Positions 6,826 to 13,862 of a stretch of DNA of 14,890 bases are shown here, piece after piece. Every line of letters starts with the position of its first letter. Position 1 is the first letter of the stretch. The position numbers and the translations under genes were made by a program. Origin of the DNA: Herminiimonas sp. (GTDB taxonomy: Bacteria; Pseudomonadota; Gammaproteobacteria; Burkholderiales; Burkholderiaceae); the NCBI GenBank assembly GCA_014377155.1, contig JACMQD010000520.1, positions 1-14,890 on the forward strand, read 5' to 3'. The notes under the pieces were generated by a model. That model had not been told where the DNA came from. It worked only from the letters and a program-made list of their open reading frames with translations, and searched no databases.

Positions 6826-8514
6826 ATGACGCACAGCCAGACCGCAAGTCTTCTCGAACAATACGGACCGCGCGAAGCAATGGAATACGACGTCGTTGTC
6901 GTCGGCGGTGGTCCTGCCGGTCTGTCGGCGGCGATCAAGCTCAAGCAACTAGCAGCGGCCAAAGGCACGGAAGTCACCGTATGCGTCCTGGAGAAAGGCG
7001 GCGAACTCGGCGCCCACATTCTGTCTGGCGCCGTGATGGACCCGATTGCGATGAACGAGCTGTTTCCGAACTGGAAGGAAATGGGTGCACCGCTGAATAC
7101 GCCGGTCACGGAAGATCGCCTGTTGTTTCTGACTGAAACCAAAGCCATTAAAACACCCGATTTCGTTCTTGGCCTGGTTGATTCTTTCCAGAACCACGGC
7201 AACTATATCGTCTCGCTGGCGAATGTCGTGCGCTGGCTTGGCCAGCAGGCTGAATCGCTGGGGGTTGAAATCTTTCCCGGTTTCCCGGCTGCCGAAATCC
7301 TGTACAACATCGACGGTTCGGTCAAGGGTGTCGCTACCGGCAACATGGGCGTCGACCGCCACGGCCAGCCGACTGCCGCGTTCCAGCTCGGCATGGAACT
7401 GCACGCGAAGTACACGCTGTTCGCTGAAGGCTCGCGCGGCCACCTTGGCAAGCAGCTCATGGTCAAGTATGACCTCAATAAGGGCAAGGACCCGCAGTCG
7501 TATGCGATCGGCATCAAGGAATTGTGGGAAATCGATCCCAAGATGCACAAGCCAGGACTGGTCGTGCACACTGCCGGCTGGCCGCTCGACCGGGCGACTT
7601 ACGGCGGTTCGTTCCTGTATCACCTGGAAAATAATCAGGTGGCAGTCGGCTATGTGGTCGGACTCAGCTACGAGAATCCGTACCTGTCGCCGTATGAAGA
7701 ATTCCAGCGTTACAAGACGCATCCTGAAATCCGCAAGTTTTTCGAAGGCGGCAAGCGTCTGTCCTATGGCGCGCGGGCCTTGACCGCGGGCGGCCTGCAG
7801 TCATTGCCGAAGCTGACCTTCCCGGGCGGCGCATTGATCGGTTGCGATGCCGGCTTCCTGAACGGCAGCCGCATCAAAGGCAGTCATGCGGCCATGAAGA
7901 CCGGCATGATGGCCGCTGAGGCGGCATTCGACGCATTGGGTGCCAGTCGCCAGTTCGACGAGCTGACCGCCTTTCCGGCAGCCTTCGAAAAATCATGGTT
8001 GCATGAAGAACTCAACAAGGCACGCAACTTCAAACCGTGGATGAGCAAGGGCCTGTACACCGGCACGCTGATGTACGGCATCGATCAGATAATCTTCCGT
8101 GGCAAGGCGCCTTGGACACTGCATCACCAGCACGCCGACCACGAGTGCCTGCGCCCGGCGTCTGAATTTCAGCCGATCGTGTATCCGCGGCCCGATAACA
8201 AGCTGACCTTCGACCGGTTGTCGTCGGTGTTTATTTCCAACACCAATCATGCCGAAGATCAGCCGATCCATCTGACGCTCAAGGATGCGTCGATTCCGAC
8301 GCACGTCAATCTGGCCAAATATGCCGGTCCGGAAGCGCGATATTGCCCGGCCGGTGTATATGAATACGTCAAGACCGACACGGGTGACGATCGGTTGCAG
8401 ATCAATGCGCAAAACTGCGTACATTGCAAGACGTGCGACATCAAGGACCCGACCCAGAATATCGTGTGGGTGACACCGGAAGGCGGCGGCGGACCGAACT
8501 ATCCGAATATGTAA
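6826..8514 (+). CDS. Electron transfer flavoprotein-ubiquinone oxidoreductase (ETF-QO)
   Basis: A complete 562-residue membrane-associated flavo-iron-sulfur enzyme. It passes electrons from ETF, reduced by acyl-CoA and other dehydrogenases, to ubiquinone. The FAD-binding Rossmann motif is VVVVGGGPAGLSAA, with glycines at 27, 29 and 32. The ETF-QO core contains GCDAGFLNGSRIKGSH. The C-terminal [4Fe-4S] ligands are Cys507, Cys531, Cys534 and Cys537 (YCPAG, then NCVHCKTCDIKDP). The ending VWVTPEGGGGPNYPNM is typical of the family. The ATG has GGTGA about five bases upstream. The spacing of domains matches the mitochondrial and proteobacterial enzyme, so it appears intact. It is monocistronic, ending at an intrinsic terminator. 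Known relatives are called etfD or ETFDH depending on organism. Confidence 0.96.
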   Translation: MTHSQTASLLEQYGPREAMEYDVVVVGGGPAGLSAAIKLKQLAAAKGTEVTVCVLEKGGELGAHILSGAVMDPIAMNELFPNWKEMGAPLNTPVTEDRLLFLTETKAIKTPDFVLGLVDSFQNHGNYIVSLANVVRWLGQQAESLGVEIFPGFPAAEILYNIDGSVKGVATGNMGVDRHGQPTAAFQLGMELHAKYTLFAEGSRGHLGKQLMVKYDLNKGKDPQSYAIGIKELWEIDPKMHKPGLVVHTAGWPLDRATYGGSFLYHLENNQVAVGYVVGLSYENPYLSPYEEFQRYKTHPEIRKFFEGGKRLSYGARALTAGGLQSLPKLTFPGGALIGCDAGFLNGSRIKGSHAAMKTGMMAAEAAFDALGASRQFDELTAFPAAFEKSWLHEELNKARNFKPWMSKGLYTGTLMYGIDQIIFRGKAPWTLHHQHADHECLRPASEFQPIVYPRPDNKLTFDRLSSVFISNTNHAEDQPIHLTLKDASIPTHVNLAKYAGPEARYCPAGVYEYVKTDTGDDRLQINAQNCVHCKTCDIKDPTQNIVWVTPEGGGGPNYPNM

Positions 8515-8519
8515 AACTG

Positions 8520-8545
8520 AAAAAGGCCGCACTGCGGCTTTTTTT
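8520..8545. terminator. Intrinsic terminator after the ETF-QO gene
   Basis: GCCGC (8526-8530) pairs with GCGGC (8534-8538) around ACT. The stem is extended by A-run/T-run pairing with one bulged G, and seven T residues end it. It begins six bases after the ETF-QO stop. The A-run on the left means it can also end the convergent acyltransferase transcript. Confidence 0.82.
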
Positions 8546-8567
8546 ACGACTTCTCCGAACTTGGATA

Positions 8568-9662
8568 TTACTTCCCCACGACGTCGACCAGCACTGGACT
8601 TGCAACGAAGACGGCAGGTATGGCATTGCCCGGCACCGGGTTCTCGATCCATTTATACAATAGCGCCCCTGTCATCAAGCTCGCCACCAGCGCGGTAAGC
8701 ATGCCGACGACCGCCACCCAGGGTTGCTGCGGGAGGAAGCGATAGAAAGCGGCGTTGACGATCAGGCACACCGGAAAATGCACCAGGAAGATCGAGTAAG
8801 ACCTGCGCCCCAGGTCGAGCATGAACTGCGGCATCGGGAGGCGCTCGAGCAGTGCATAGTTTAGGGCGAGGCCGAGCATCAGCATCGTGACGCCCGCGAC
8901 GGCAATACGGGTCCTGAAGTCCACCATCAGCGCCGCTAACACGAGCGACCCCAGCAACGCCATCCACATCAGGCTGCGCCGCCGGGTAGCCGCCCAGTAT
9001 CCGAGCGCACCCAATCCATACGCACCGAAAAAATACAAGGCGGTTTCACTCCACCACGCGTTGCGATTAAAGACGAATAGCGATGCCACCGTCAGCGCCG
9101 CGATGAACGCCGGCGCGCTCGACGGCATGGCGGGAAATCGACCTTCGATGTGGGTCGAGAGTCGCAATAACAGGGCCGTTACCGCAAACAATTGGAAATC
9201 GATTGCCACATACCATACTCCCGCCGACAAGGATTCGTACCCGAGTAACCCCTGCAACAACAATACGTGCGCGATCAATTGCAGTAGCTCAGGGGTTGCC
9301 GGTACCGAGTCGTGCGTCATCCAGCCGCGCGCCACTTCAGCACAGGCGATCGACAGCACCAGGGCGGCGCAATAGGGCAGTACCAACCTGATATAGCGTT
9401 TCCTGATTTCCCGTACCGGATCGATGACGAGCGATCTGGTAGCGGGGGCCAGCTTTGACACCATCAGAAATCCTGCGATCACAAAAAAAACCTGGACGGC
9501 CAGGCGGCCGTTCGCAAACAGCCAGTCGATCGCCTGCGGCATCAGCGGATAAGCGACATCGGACATCGGGCCGTAATACGCCAGGTGGTGCAGCACGATG
9601 AGGATGCAAGCGACGGCCTTGAGCGAATCGATGACGGGCATGCGGGGGGGATGAATACGCAT
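8568..9662 (-). CDS. Acyltransferase family 3 (OafA/YrhL-like) integral membrane protein
   Basis: A 364-residue polytopic membrane protein of acyltransferase family 3, which O-acylates surface sugars, lipids or antibiotics using acyl-CoA. Marks are a His pair in the first membrane segment (VLHHLAYYG, His25/26), RLAVQVFFVIAGFLM (53-67) corresponding to the usual FFVISGF, the basic RKRYIRLVLPY (88-98), and a late YSIFLVHFPV. Around ten hydrophobic segments are visible. The frame is open far upstream, but the ATG at 9662 is chosen because GGAG lies nine bases before it and the upstream residues are not family-like. A perfect 12-bp palindrome sits just before the ribosome site. It is 194 bases after the Nudix gene, so it may be separately controlled. 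The acceptor is unknown. Confidence 0.85.
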   Translation of the reverse strand: MRIHPPRMPVIDSLKAVACILIVLHHLAYYGPMSDVAYPLMPQAIDWLFANGRLAVQVFFVIAGFLMVSKLAPATRSLVIDPVREIRKRYIRLVLPYCAALVLSIACAEVARGWMTHDSVPATPELLQLIAHVLLLQGLLGYESLSAGVWYVAIDFQLFAVTALLLRLSTHIEGRFPAMPSSAPAFIAALTVASLFVFNRNAWWSETALYFFGAYGLGALGYWAATRRRSLMWMALLGSLVLAALMVDFRTRIAVAGVTMLMLGLALNYALLERLPMPQFMLDLGRRSYSIFLVHFPVCLIVNAAFYRFLPQQPWVAVVGMLTALVASLMTGALLYKWIENPVPGNAIPAVFVASPVLVDVVGK

Positions 9663-9677
9663 GGCGTCAGACTCCAA

Positions 9678-9689
9678 TCGCTTAAGCGA
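9678..9689. promoter_or_regulatory. Perfect 12-bp palindrome upstream of the acyltransferase gene
   Basis: TCGCTTAAGCGA is fully self-complementary and begins three bases upstream of the acyltransferase ribosome site (GGAG, 9675-9672). It could be an operator half-site pair. A few perfect 12-mers are expected by chance in a window this size, so this is weak. Confidence 0.2.
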
Positions 9690-9787
9690 AGTGAAAAGGG
9701 TTGGTCGGTGTCCTCGATTGCACCACCATCTTGGAATGCGCCGCAGTCCGGAGGGTATGCAATGGTCGAGTGAAGACGATTTTCGGT

Positions 9788-9812
9788 ACAAGCGCAGAAA
9801 GCAGGCGCTTGT
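9788..9812. other. Hairpin between the Nudix and acyltransferase genes
   Basis: ACAAGCGC (9788-9795) pairs perfectly with GCGCTTGT (9805-9812) around a 9-base loop. It lies 44 bases after the Nudix stop in the direction of transcription. No T-run follows on the minus strand, so it may stabilise a 3' end or cause pausing rather than act as an intrinsic terminator. Confidence 0.4.
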
Positions 9813-9856
9813 CTCGTTGGCCCAGTTCGCCGTGCGCCTGCGGTACAACAGAGCCG

Positions 9857-10420
9857 CTACTGCGCAGCAGGGGCCCACTCTCCGGCGATGATTTTTTCAA
9901 GCCAGAACGCGCCGATGATGGTCTTGACGTCGGTCACTTTCCCTTCACGAACGCCGGAGAGCAGCTCTGCCAGCGGCGCCCTGTAGACATCAAGGAATTC
10001 GCCATCGTCGAGCTGCTGCGGGCCTTCGACCAGACCACGCGCGAGGAAAATATCGAGGTGTTCGTCCGAGTACGCAATCGCGTTATGGATCGTACAGACG
10101 AACTGCCAGTCGGTCGCAAGGTAGCCGGTTTCTTCCTGCAATTCTCGCTTGGCGCACACCAGCGCGTCTTCGTTCGGATCGATTTTACCAGCGGGGAACT
10201 CGATGAAGACACGGTTGAGTGGATAGCGAAATTGCCGCTCGAGCAGCACGGAGCCATCGTCGAATAGTGGCAGAATCACGACCGCACCGGGATGGCGAAT
10301 ATATTCGCGCTGCGTCAGTTTGCCGTCCGGAAGACTGACGTCATCGCGCTGGACCTTGAGGAAATGCCCATCGTAAGCGAGCATGCCGCCGACACGGGTT
10401 TCGCGCAAATGTTTGTCCAT
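9857..10420 (-). CDS. Nudix hydrolase, ADP-ribose pyrophosphatase-like
   Basis: A 187-residue cytoplasmic Nudix enzyme that likely cleaves ADP-ribose or a related nucleoside diphosphate sugar to AMP plus a phosphosugar. A complete Nudix box runs from Gly78 to Tyr100: Gly78, Glu84, Arg92-Glu93, Glu96-Glu97, Gly99. The preceding LLERQFRYPLNRVFIEFPAG is characteristic of the ADP-ribose pyrophosphatase branch (NudF-like). GGAG precedes the ATG by seven bases. It follows the DUF2818 gene by 61 bases at the tail of the nuo operon. A link to NADH metabolism through turnover of NAD-derived ADP-ribose is tempting but inferred. The substrate has not been shown. Confidence 0.9.
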   Translation of the reverse strand: MDKHLRETRVGGMLAYDGHFLKVQRDDVSLPDGKLTQREYIRHPGAVVILPLFDDGSVLLERQFRYPLNRVFIEFPAGKIDPNEDALVCAKRELQEETGYLATDWQFVCTIHNAIAYSDEHLDIFLARGLVEGPQQLDDGEFLDVYRAPLAELLSGVREGKVTDVKTIIGAFWLEKIIAGEWAPAAQ

Positions 10421-10481
10421 GCTGTCGCTCCAATCGAAATTAACAAGCCGAAGCTTTGGGCCAATCGGAAACCGGAGTCTG

Positions 10482-10787
10482 TTATTGACGCCGCTTCAAG
10501 AGATAGCGATACACAAAGCCCGGGTAGGCGAGGACCACGAACAGGCAACCGGTAATGGCATAGAATTCCCAACGCTGGCCAAACGCATTGCCGATCCGGG
10601 TTTCAAGCAGATAACTGATCGCGCCGACTAGCCCATAGAGGACCAGAAGCTCGATCAGACGCAGCCACAAAGGCTTTTGGGCGCGCTCGAACGGCACGCA
10701 GCCGAACAACCGCTCGTTGACGAAAGGCAGGTTGGCGCACGCGACCGCCAGTACGATCACGAACCAGCTTGAAAGAGAAACATCCAC
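10482..10787 (-). CDS. DUF2818 family small membrane protein
   Basis: A 101-residue hydrophobic protein of unknown function, recognised as DUF2818, a family I associate with the 3' end of nuo operons in Burkholderiales. Three membrane segments are visible at about residues 5-24, 42-62 and 74-95. A loop ANLPFVNERLFG lies between the first two, and a basic tail KRRQ ends the protein. The start is GTG; the nearby ATG at 10783 is in another frame. There is no clear ribosome site. The nuoN stop lies only eight codons upstream in the same frame, so translation is probably coupled to nuoN. The context suggests an accessory or assembly role for complex I, which is inference only. Confidence 0.85.
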   Translation of the reverse strand: MDVSLSSWFVIVLAVACANLPFVNERLFGCVPFERAQKPLWLRLIELLVLYGLVGAISYLLETRIGNAFGQRWEFYAITGCLFVVLAYPGFVYRYLLKRRQ

Positions 10788-10811
10788 CGTTAGTGCTTGG
10801 GCATCAGCAGG

Positions 10812-12296
10812 TCACGATGACAGCGTCTTGACGATGGCATTGGCGCATGCCGTCATCAGCGGACCCGGCAGCAAACCAAGCAACAGGATGGCGCCACCGT
10901 TGAGGCTCAGCACGATCCGCATGTCTGAACGGACGACGATCGGCGTGTGATCGAGCGGCTCGTCGAAATACATCAGCTTGATCACGCGCAGGTAATAAAA
11001 CGCGCCGATCAGCGAGAACAATACTGCAACGACGGCCAGCCAGATCTGGCCGGTACCCAGCACGGCCTGCAATACCGACAACTTCGCATAGAAGCCCATC
11101 ACCGGTGGGATGCCCGCCAGCGAAAACATCAACAGCAGCATCACCAGCGCGAACCACGGGCTGCGTTGGTTCAAGCCTTTCAGGTCCTCCAGATTTTCAG
11201 CTTCGAAACCGGAGCGCGCCAGCAGCATGATGACGCCGAACGTGCCCAGCGTCGTGAAAACATACGTGATCGAATAGAACATTGCCGAGCTGTACGCACC
11301 TGCGGCAGCGTCGGCATTGCCGTTGACCACGCCGGACAGAAGTCCGAGCAGCATGAATCCCATTTGCGAAATGGTCGAGTAGGCCAGCATTCGCTTGAAA
11401 TTGGTTTGCACGATGGCCGTAATATTACCGACCGCCATCGACAGGACGGCCAACACCGTCAGCATTTGTTGCCAATCGACTGCGACGGGCAACAATCCCT
11501 CTACAAGTAAGCGGATGCAGATCGCGAATGCGGCCAATTTCGGCGCCGCGCCCAACAGCAGCGTAACGGAGGTCGGTGCGCCCTGATAGACGTCTGGTAC
11601 CCACATGTGGAACGGCGCGGCACCCAGCTTGAATGCCAGGCCGGCCACCAGAAACACAACACCGAATACCAGGATGGTCGGCTTGATGGTGCCGGAGGCA
11701 GAGGCCTTGGCCACTTCGGTCAGATCGAGCGAACCCGTCGCGCCGTACAGCATCGAGATGCCGTACAACATGAAGCCGGAAGCCAGCGCACCGAGAATAA
11801 AATATTTCATTGCCGCTTCGGTCGATACTGCATGATCGCGACGCAACGCCACGAGCGCATACAGGGACAGCGACATCAGTTCAAGGCCCAGATAAATAAC
11901 GAGGAAATTATTACCCGAGATCATCACCATTTGTCCGAGCAAAGCGAACAGCGCCAACACATAGAATTCGCCACCGAGGTTGCCGCCCAACATGCCGCGG
12001 TCGGTTGCGTACTGGCGCGAATAGATCAGTGTCATGCCCACCGCCAGATAGGAACACATTTTCAGCAGGCTGGCCATGGGATCGAGTACGAACATGTTGT
12101 TGAACAGGTAGGTGGTCGAACCGCTGCTCAAGTCAGTCATGCTCAATGCGGCACAGATCACCAGCGTCGCCAGTGACAGCAGATAGGTGATGTGTCGCTT
12201 GTCATCCGACAGGAACATGTCGATCAGCAGGATCGCGCAGATCGCGACCAGCAAAAACATCTCGGGATAGAGCGGAATCAGATTCAGGTTGTTCAT
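10812..12296 (-). CDS. nuoN: NADH-quinone oxidoreductase subunit N
   Basis: A complete 494-residue antiporter-like membrane subunit of respiratory complex I, which pumps protons as NADH is oxidised by quinone. Key charged residues are present: Glu139 ([10 protein letters not shown]), Lys223 ([15 protein letters not shown]), Lys253 (GAAPKLAAF) and Lys405 ([11 protein letters not shown]). These correspond to Glu133, Lys217, Lys247 and Lys395 of the E. coli protein. [14 protein letters not shown] is a strong NuoN mark. About fourteen hydrophobic segments are visible. There is no recognisable ribosome site before the ATG. It follows nuoM by 48 bases, with a small hairpin in that gap, and precedes DUF2818 by 24 bases. 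Confidence 0.97.
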   Translation of the reverse strand: MNNLNLIPLYPEMFLLVAICAILLIDMFLSDDKRHITYLLSLATLVICAALSMTDLSSGSTTYLFNNMFVLDPMASLLKMCSYLAVGMTLIYSRQYATDRGMLGGNLGGEFYVLALFALLGQMVMISGNNFLVIYLGLELMSLSLYALVALRRDHAVSTEAAMKYFILGALASGFMLYGISMLYGATGSLDLTEVAKASASGTIKPTILVFGVVFLVAGLAFKLGAAPFHMWVPDVYQGAPTSVTLLLGAAPKLAAFAICIRLLVEGLLPVAVDWQQMLTVLAVLSMAVGNITAIVQTNFKRMLAYSTISQMGFMLLGLLSGVVNGNADAAAGAYSSAMFYSITYVFTTLGTFGVIMLLARSGFEAENLEDLKGLNQRSPWFALVMLLLMFSLAGIPPVMGFYAKLSVLQAVLGTGQIWLAVVAVLFSLIGAFYYLRVIKLMYFDEPLDHTPIVVRSDMRIVLSLNGGAILLLGLLPGPLMTACANAIVKTLSS

Positions 12297-12317
12297 GTTG
12301 TCGCCGTTATGGTGCGA

Positions 12318-12333
12318 TCGCGATCAGTCGCGA
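12318..12333. other. Small hairpin in the nuoM-nuoN gap
   Basis: TCGCGA (12318-12323) and TCGCGA (12328-12333) can pair around a TCAG tetraloop. It lies between the nuoM stop and the nuoN start, 21 bases before the nuoN ATG, where it might tune the relative output of the two genes. It has no T-run and is not a terminator. Confidence 0.3.
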
Positions 12334-12344
12334 GGGCAAATGCA

Positions 12345-13841
12345 TCAAGGTACCTTGGAAATCGCGACATGCCGCAGCAAGTCGCCGACCGACGTCTGGA
12401 TCGCATCGGTCACTGGCGCGGGATAGACGCCCATGACGATCACGGCAATCGCCAGCACGCCGAGCATACCGAATTCGCGCTTGTTGAGGTCGGTCAGGGC
12501 GGCAACGTGCTTATTGCCGACGTCACCGAAAATCACCCGTTTGACCAGCCACAACGAATAGGCGGCGCCAAAAATCAACGCGGTAGCCGACAGCAGACCA
12601 ATCCAGAAATTAAACTGGACCGCGCCAAGGATCACCATGAATTCGCCGACAAAACCGGAGGTTGCAGGGAGTCCGCAATTGGCCAGCGAGAACAGCACGA
12701 ACAGCGCGGCAAATCGTGGCATGGTGTTGACGACACCGCCGTAGTCGGCGATCTGGCGGGAGTGCATACGGTCGTACAGCACACCGATACACAGGAACAT
12801 CGCGCCCGAGACGAAACCGTGAGAAATCATTTGCACGATACCGCCCTGCACTGCCATGTCGTTAAAGACAAAAAATCCGAGCGTCACGAAACCCATATGG
12901 GCGATCGACGAATACGCCACCAGTTTTTTCATGTCTGACTGCACCAGCGCCACCAGACCGATGTAGATGACGGCAATAAGGGAGAGCGTGATAATGAAGG
13001 CAGCCAGCGAATGGCTGGCGTCCGGCGTGATCGGCAGTGAGAACCGCAGGAATCCGTAACCGCCCAGCTTGAGCATGATGGCGGCCAGTACGACCGAACC
13101 ACCGGTGGGCGCTTCGACGTGAGCATCCGGCAGCCAGGTGTGCACCGGCCACATCGGCACCTTGACTGCAAAGGCCATGAAAAACGCCAGGAACAGCAGC
13201 ACCTGGGCATTGAACGGCAGGGGCAACGAGTGCCAGGCCAGAATATCAAAACTACCCGACGATTTGAAATACAAATACAGCAGCGCCACCAGCATCAGCA
13301 GCGAACCGAGGAATGTGTAGAGGAAAAATTTGATCGCCGCATAGACGCGGTTTTGGCCGCCCCAGACGCCGATGATGATGAACATCGGGATCAGGGTCGA
13401 TTCGAAGAAGACATAGAACAGCATGCCGTCGAGTGCGCAAAAGACGCCGATCATCAGACCCGACAGGATGAGGAATGCACCCATGTACTGCGAGACCTTC
13501 TTTTCGATCACTTCCCACCCGGCGATGACCACGATGACCGTTATGAAGGCGGTCAACGGCACGAACCACAACGACAAACCGTCGATACCGAGATAGTAAT
13601 GAATGTTGAAGCGCTCGATCCACGTCATCTTTTCGATGAACTGCATGCCATGCGCGGCATTGTCGAATCGCGCCACGATCGGCAGCGTTACAGCGAAGCT
13701 GATGACCGAACCGATCAACGCGATCATGCGCGCCAGAGCCGGATTATTGTCGCGGCCGAATGCCAGGACGATCAAACCAAAGACGATTGGACACCAGATC
13801 GCAAGGCTTAAAACAGGAAATGTGGACTGCATCATATTCAT
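12345..13841 (-). CDS. nuoM: NADH-quinone oxidoreductase subunit M
   Basis: A complete 498-residue antiporter-like proton-pumping subunit of complex I. Glu147 (YVFFESTLIPMF) and Lys227 (FAVKVPMWPVHTWLPDAH) match the essential Glu and Lys of the family (Glu144 and Lys234 in E. coli). GIDGLSLWFVPLT, VEAPTGGSVVLA and AYSSIAHMGFV are further NuoM marks. Three in-frame ATG codons (13841, 13835, 13832) are possible starts. None has a good ribosome site; the later ones give the MMQSTFPVLSLAIW opening seen in relatives. It starts 21 bases after the nuoL stop, consistent with operon translation. Confidence 0.97.
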   Translation of the reverse strand: MNMMQSTFPVLSLAIWCPIVFGLIVLAFGRDNNPALARMIALIGSVISFAVTLPIVARFDNAAHGMQFIEKMTWIERFNIHYYLGIDGLSLWFVPLTAFITVIVVIAGWEVIEKKVSQYMGAFLILSGLMIGVFCALDGMLFYVFFESTLIPMFIIIGVWGGQNRVYAAIKFFLYTFLGSLLMLVALLYLYFKSSGSFDILAWHSLPLPFNAQVLLFLAFFMAFAVKVPMWPVHTWLPDAHVEAPTGGSVVLAAIMLKLGGYGFLRFSLPITPDASHSLAAFIITLSLIAVIYIGLVALVQSDMKKLVAYSSIAHMGFVTLGFFVFNDMAVQGGIVQMISHGFVSGAMFLCIGVLYDRMHSRQIADYGGVVNTMPRFAALFVLFSLANCGLPATSGFVGEFMVILGAVQFNFWIGLLSATALIFGAAYSLWLVKRVIFGDVGNKHVAALTDLNKREFGMLGVLAIAVIVMGVYPAPVTDAIQTSVGDLLRHVAISKVP

Positions 13842-13862
13842 TATTTGTTTTATTGAGCCAGC

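Noticed and set aside
9663..9878. N-terminal extension of the acyltransferase frame up to 9878
   Set aside because: The extra 72 residues are Arg/Cys-rich with no family similarity and overlap the Nudix gene end. The ATG at 9662 has a good ribosome site.
12315..12322. GCGATCGC octamer near the nuoN start, reminiscent of the cyanobacterial HIP1 repeat
   Set aside because: Nothing suggests iteration of this octamer in the window, and the genes are betaproteobacterial in character.
13119..13811. Open plus-strand frame rich in Gln, Asp, His and Arg antisense to nuoM
   Set aside because: The composition is the complement of hydrophobic membrane codons. NuoM is unmistakable on the other strand. 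Similar antisense frames over nuoN and nuoL were dismissed for the same reason.
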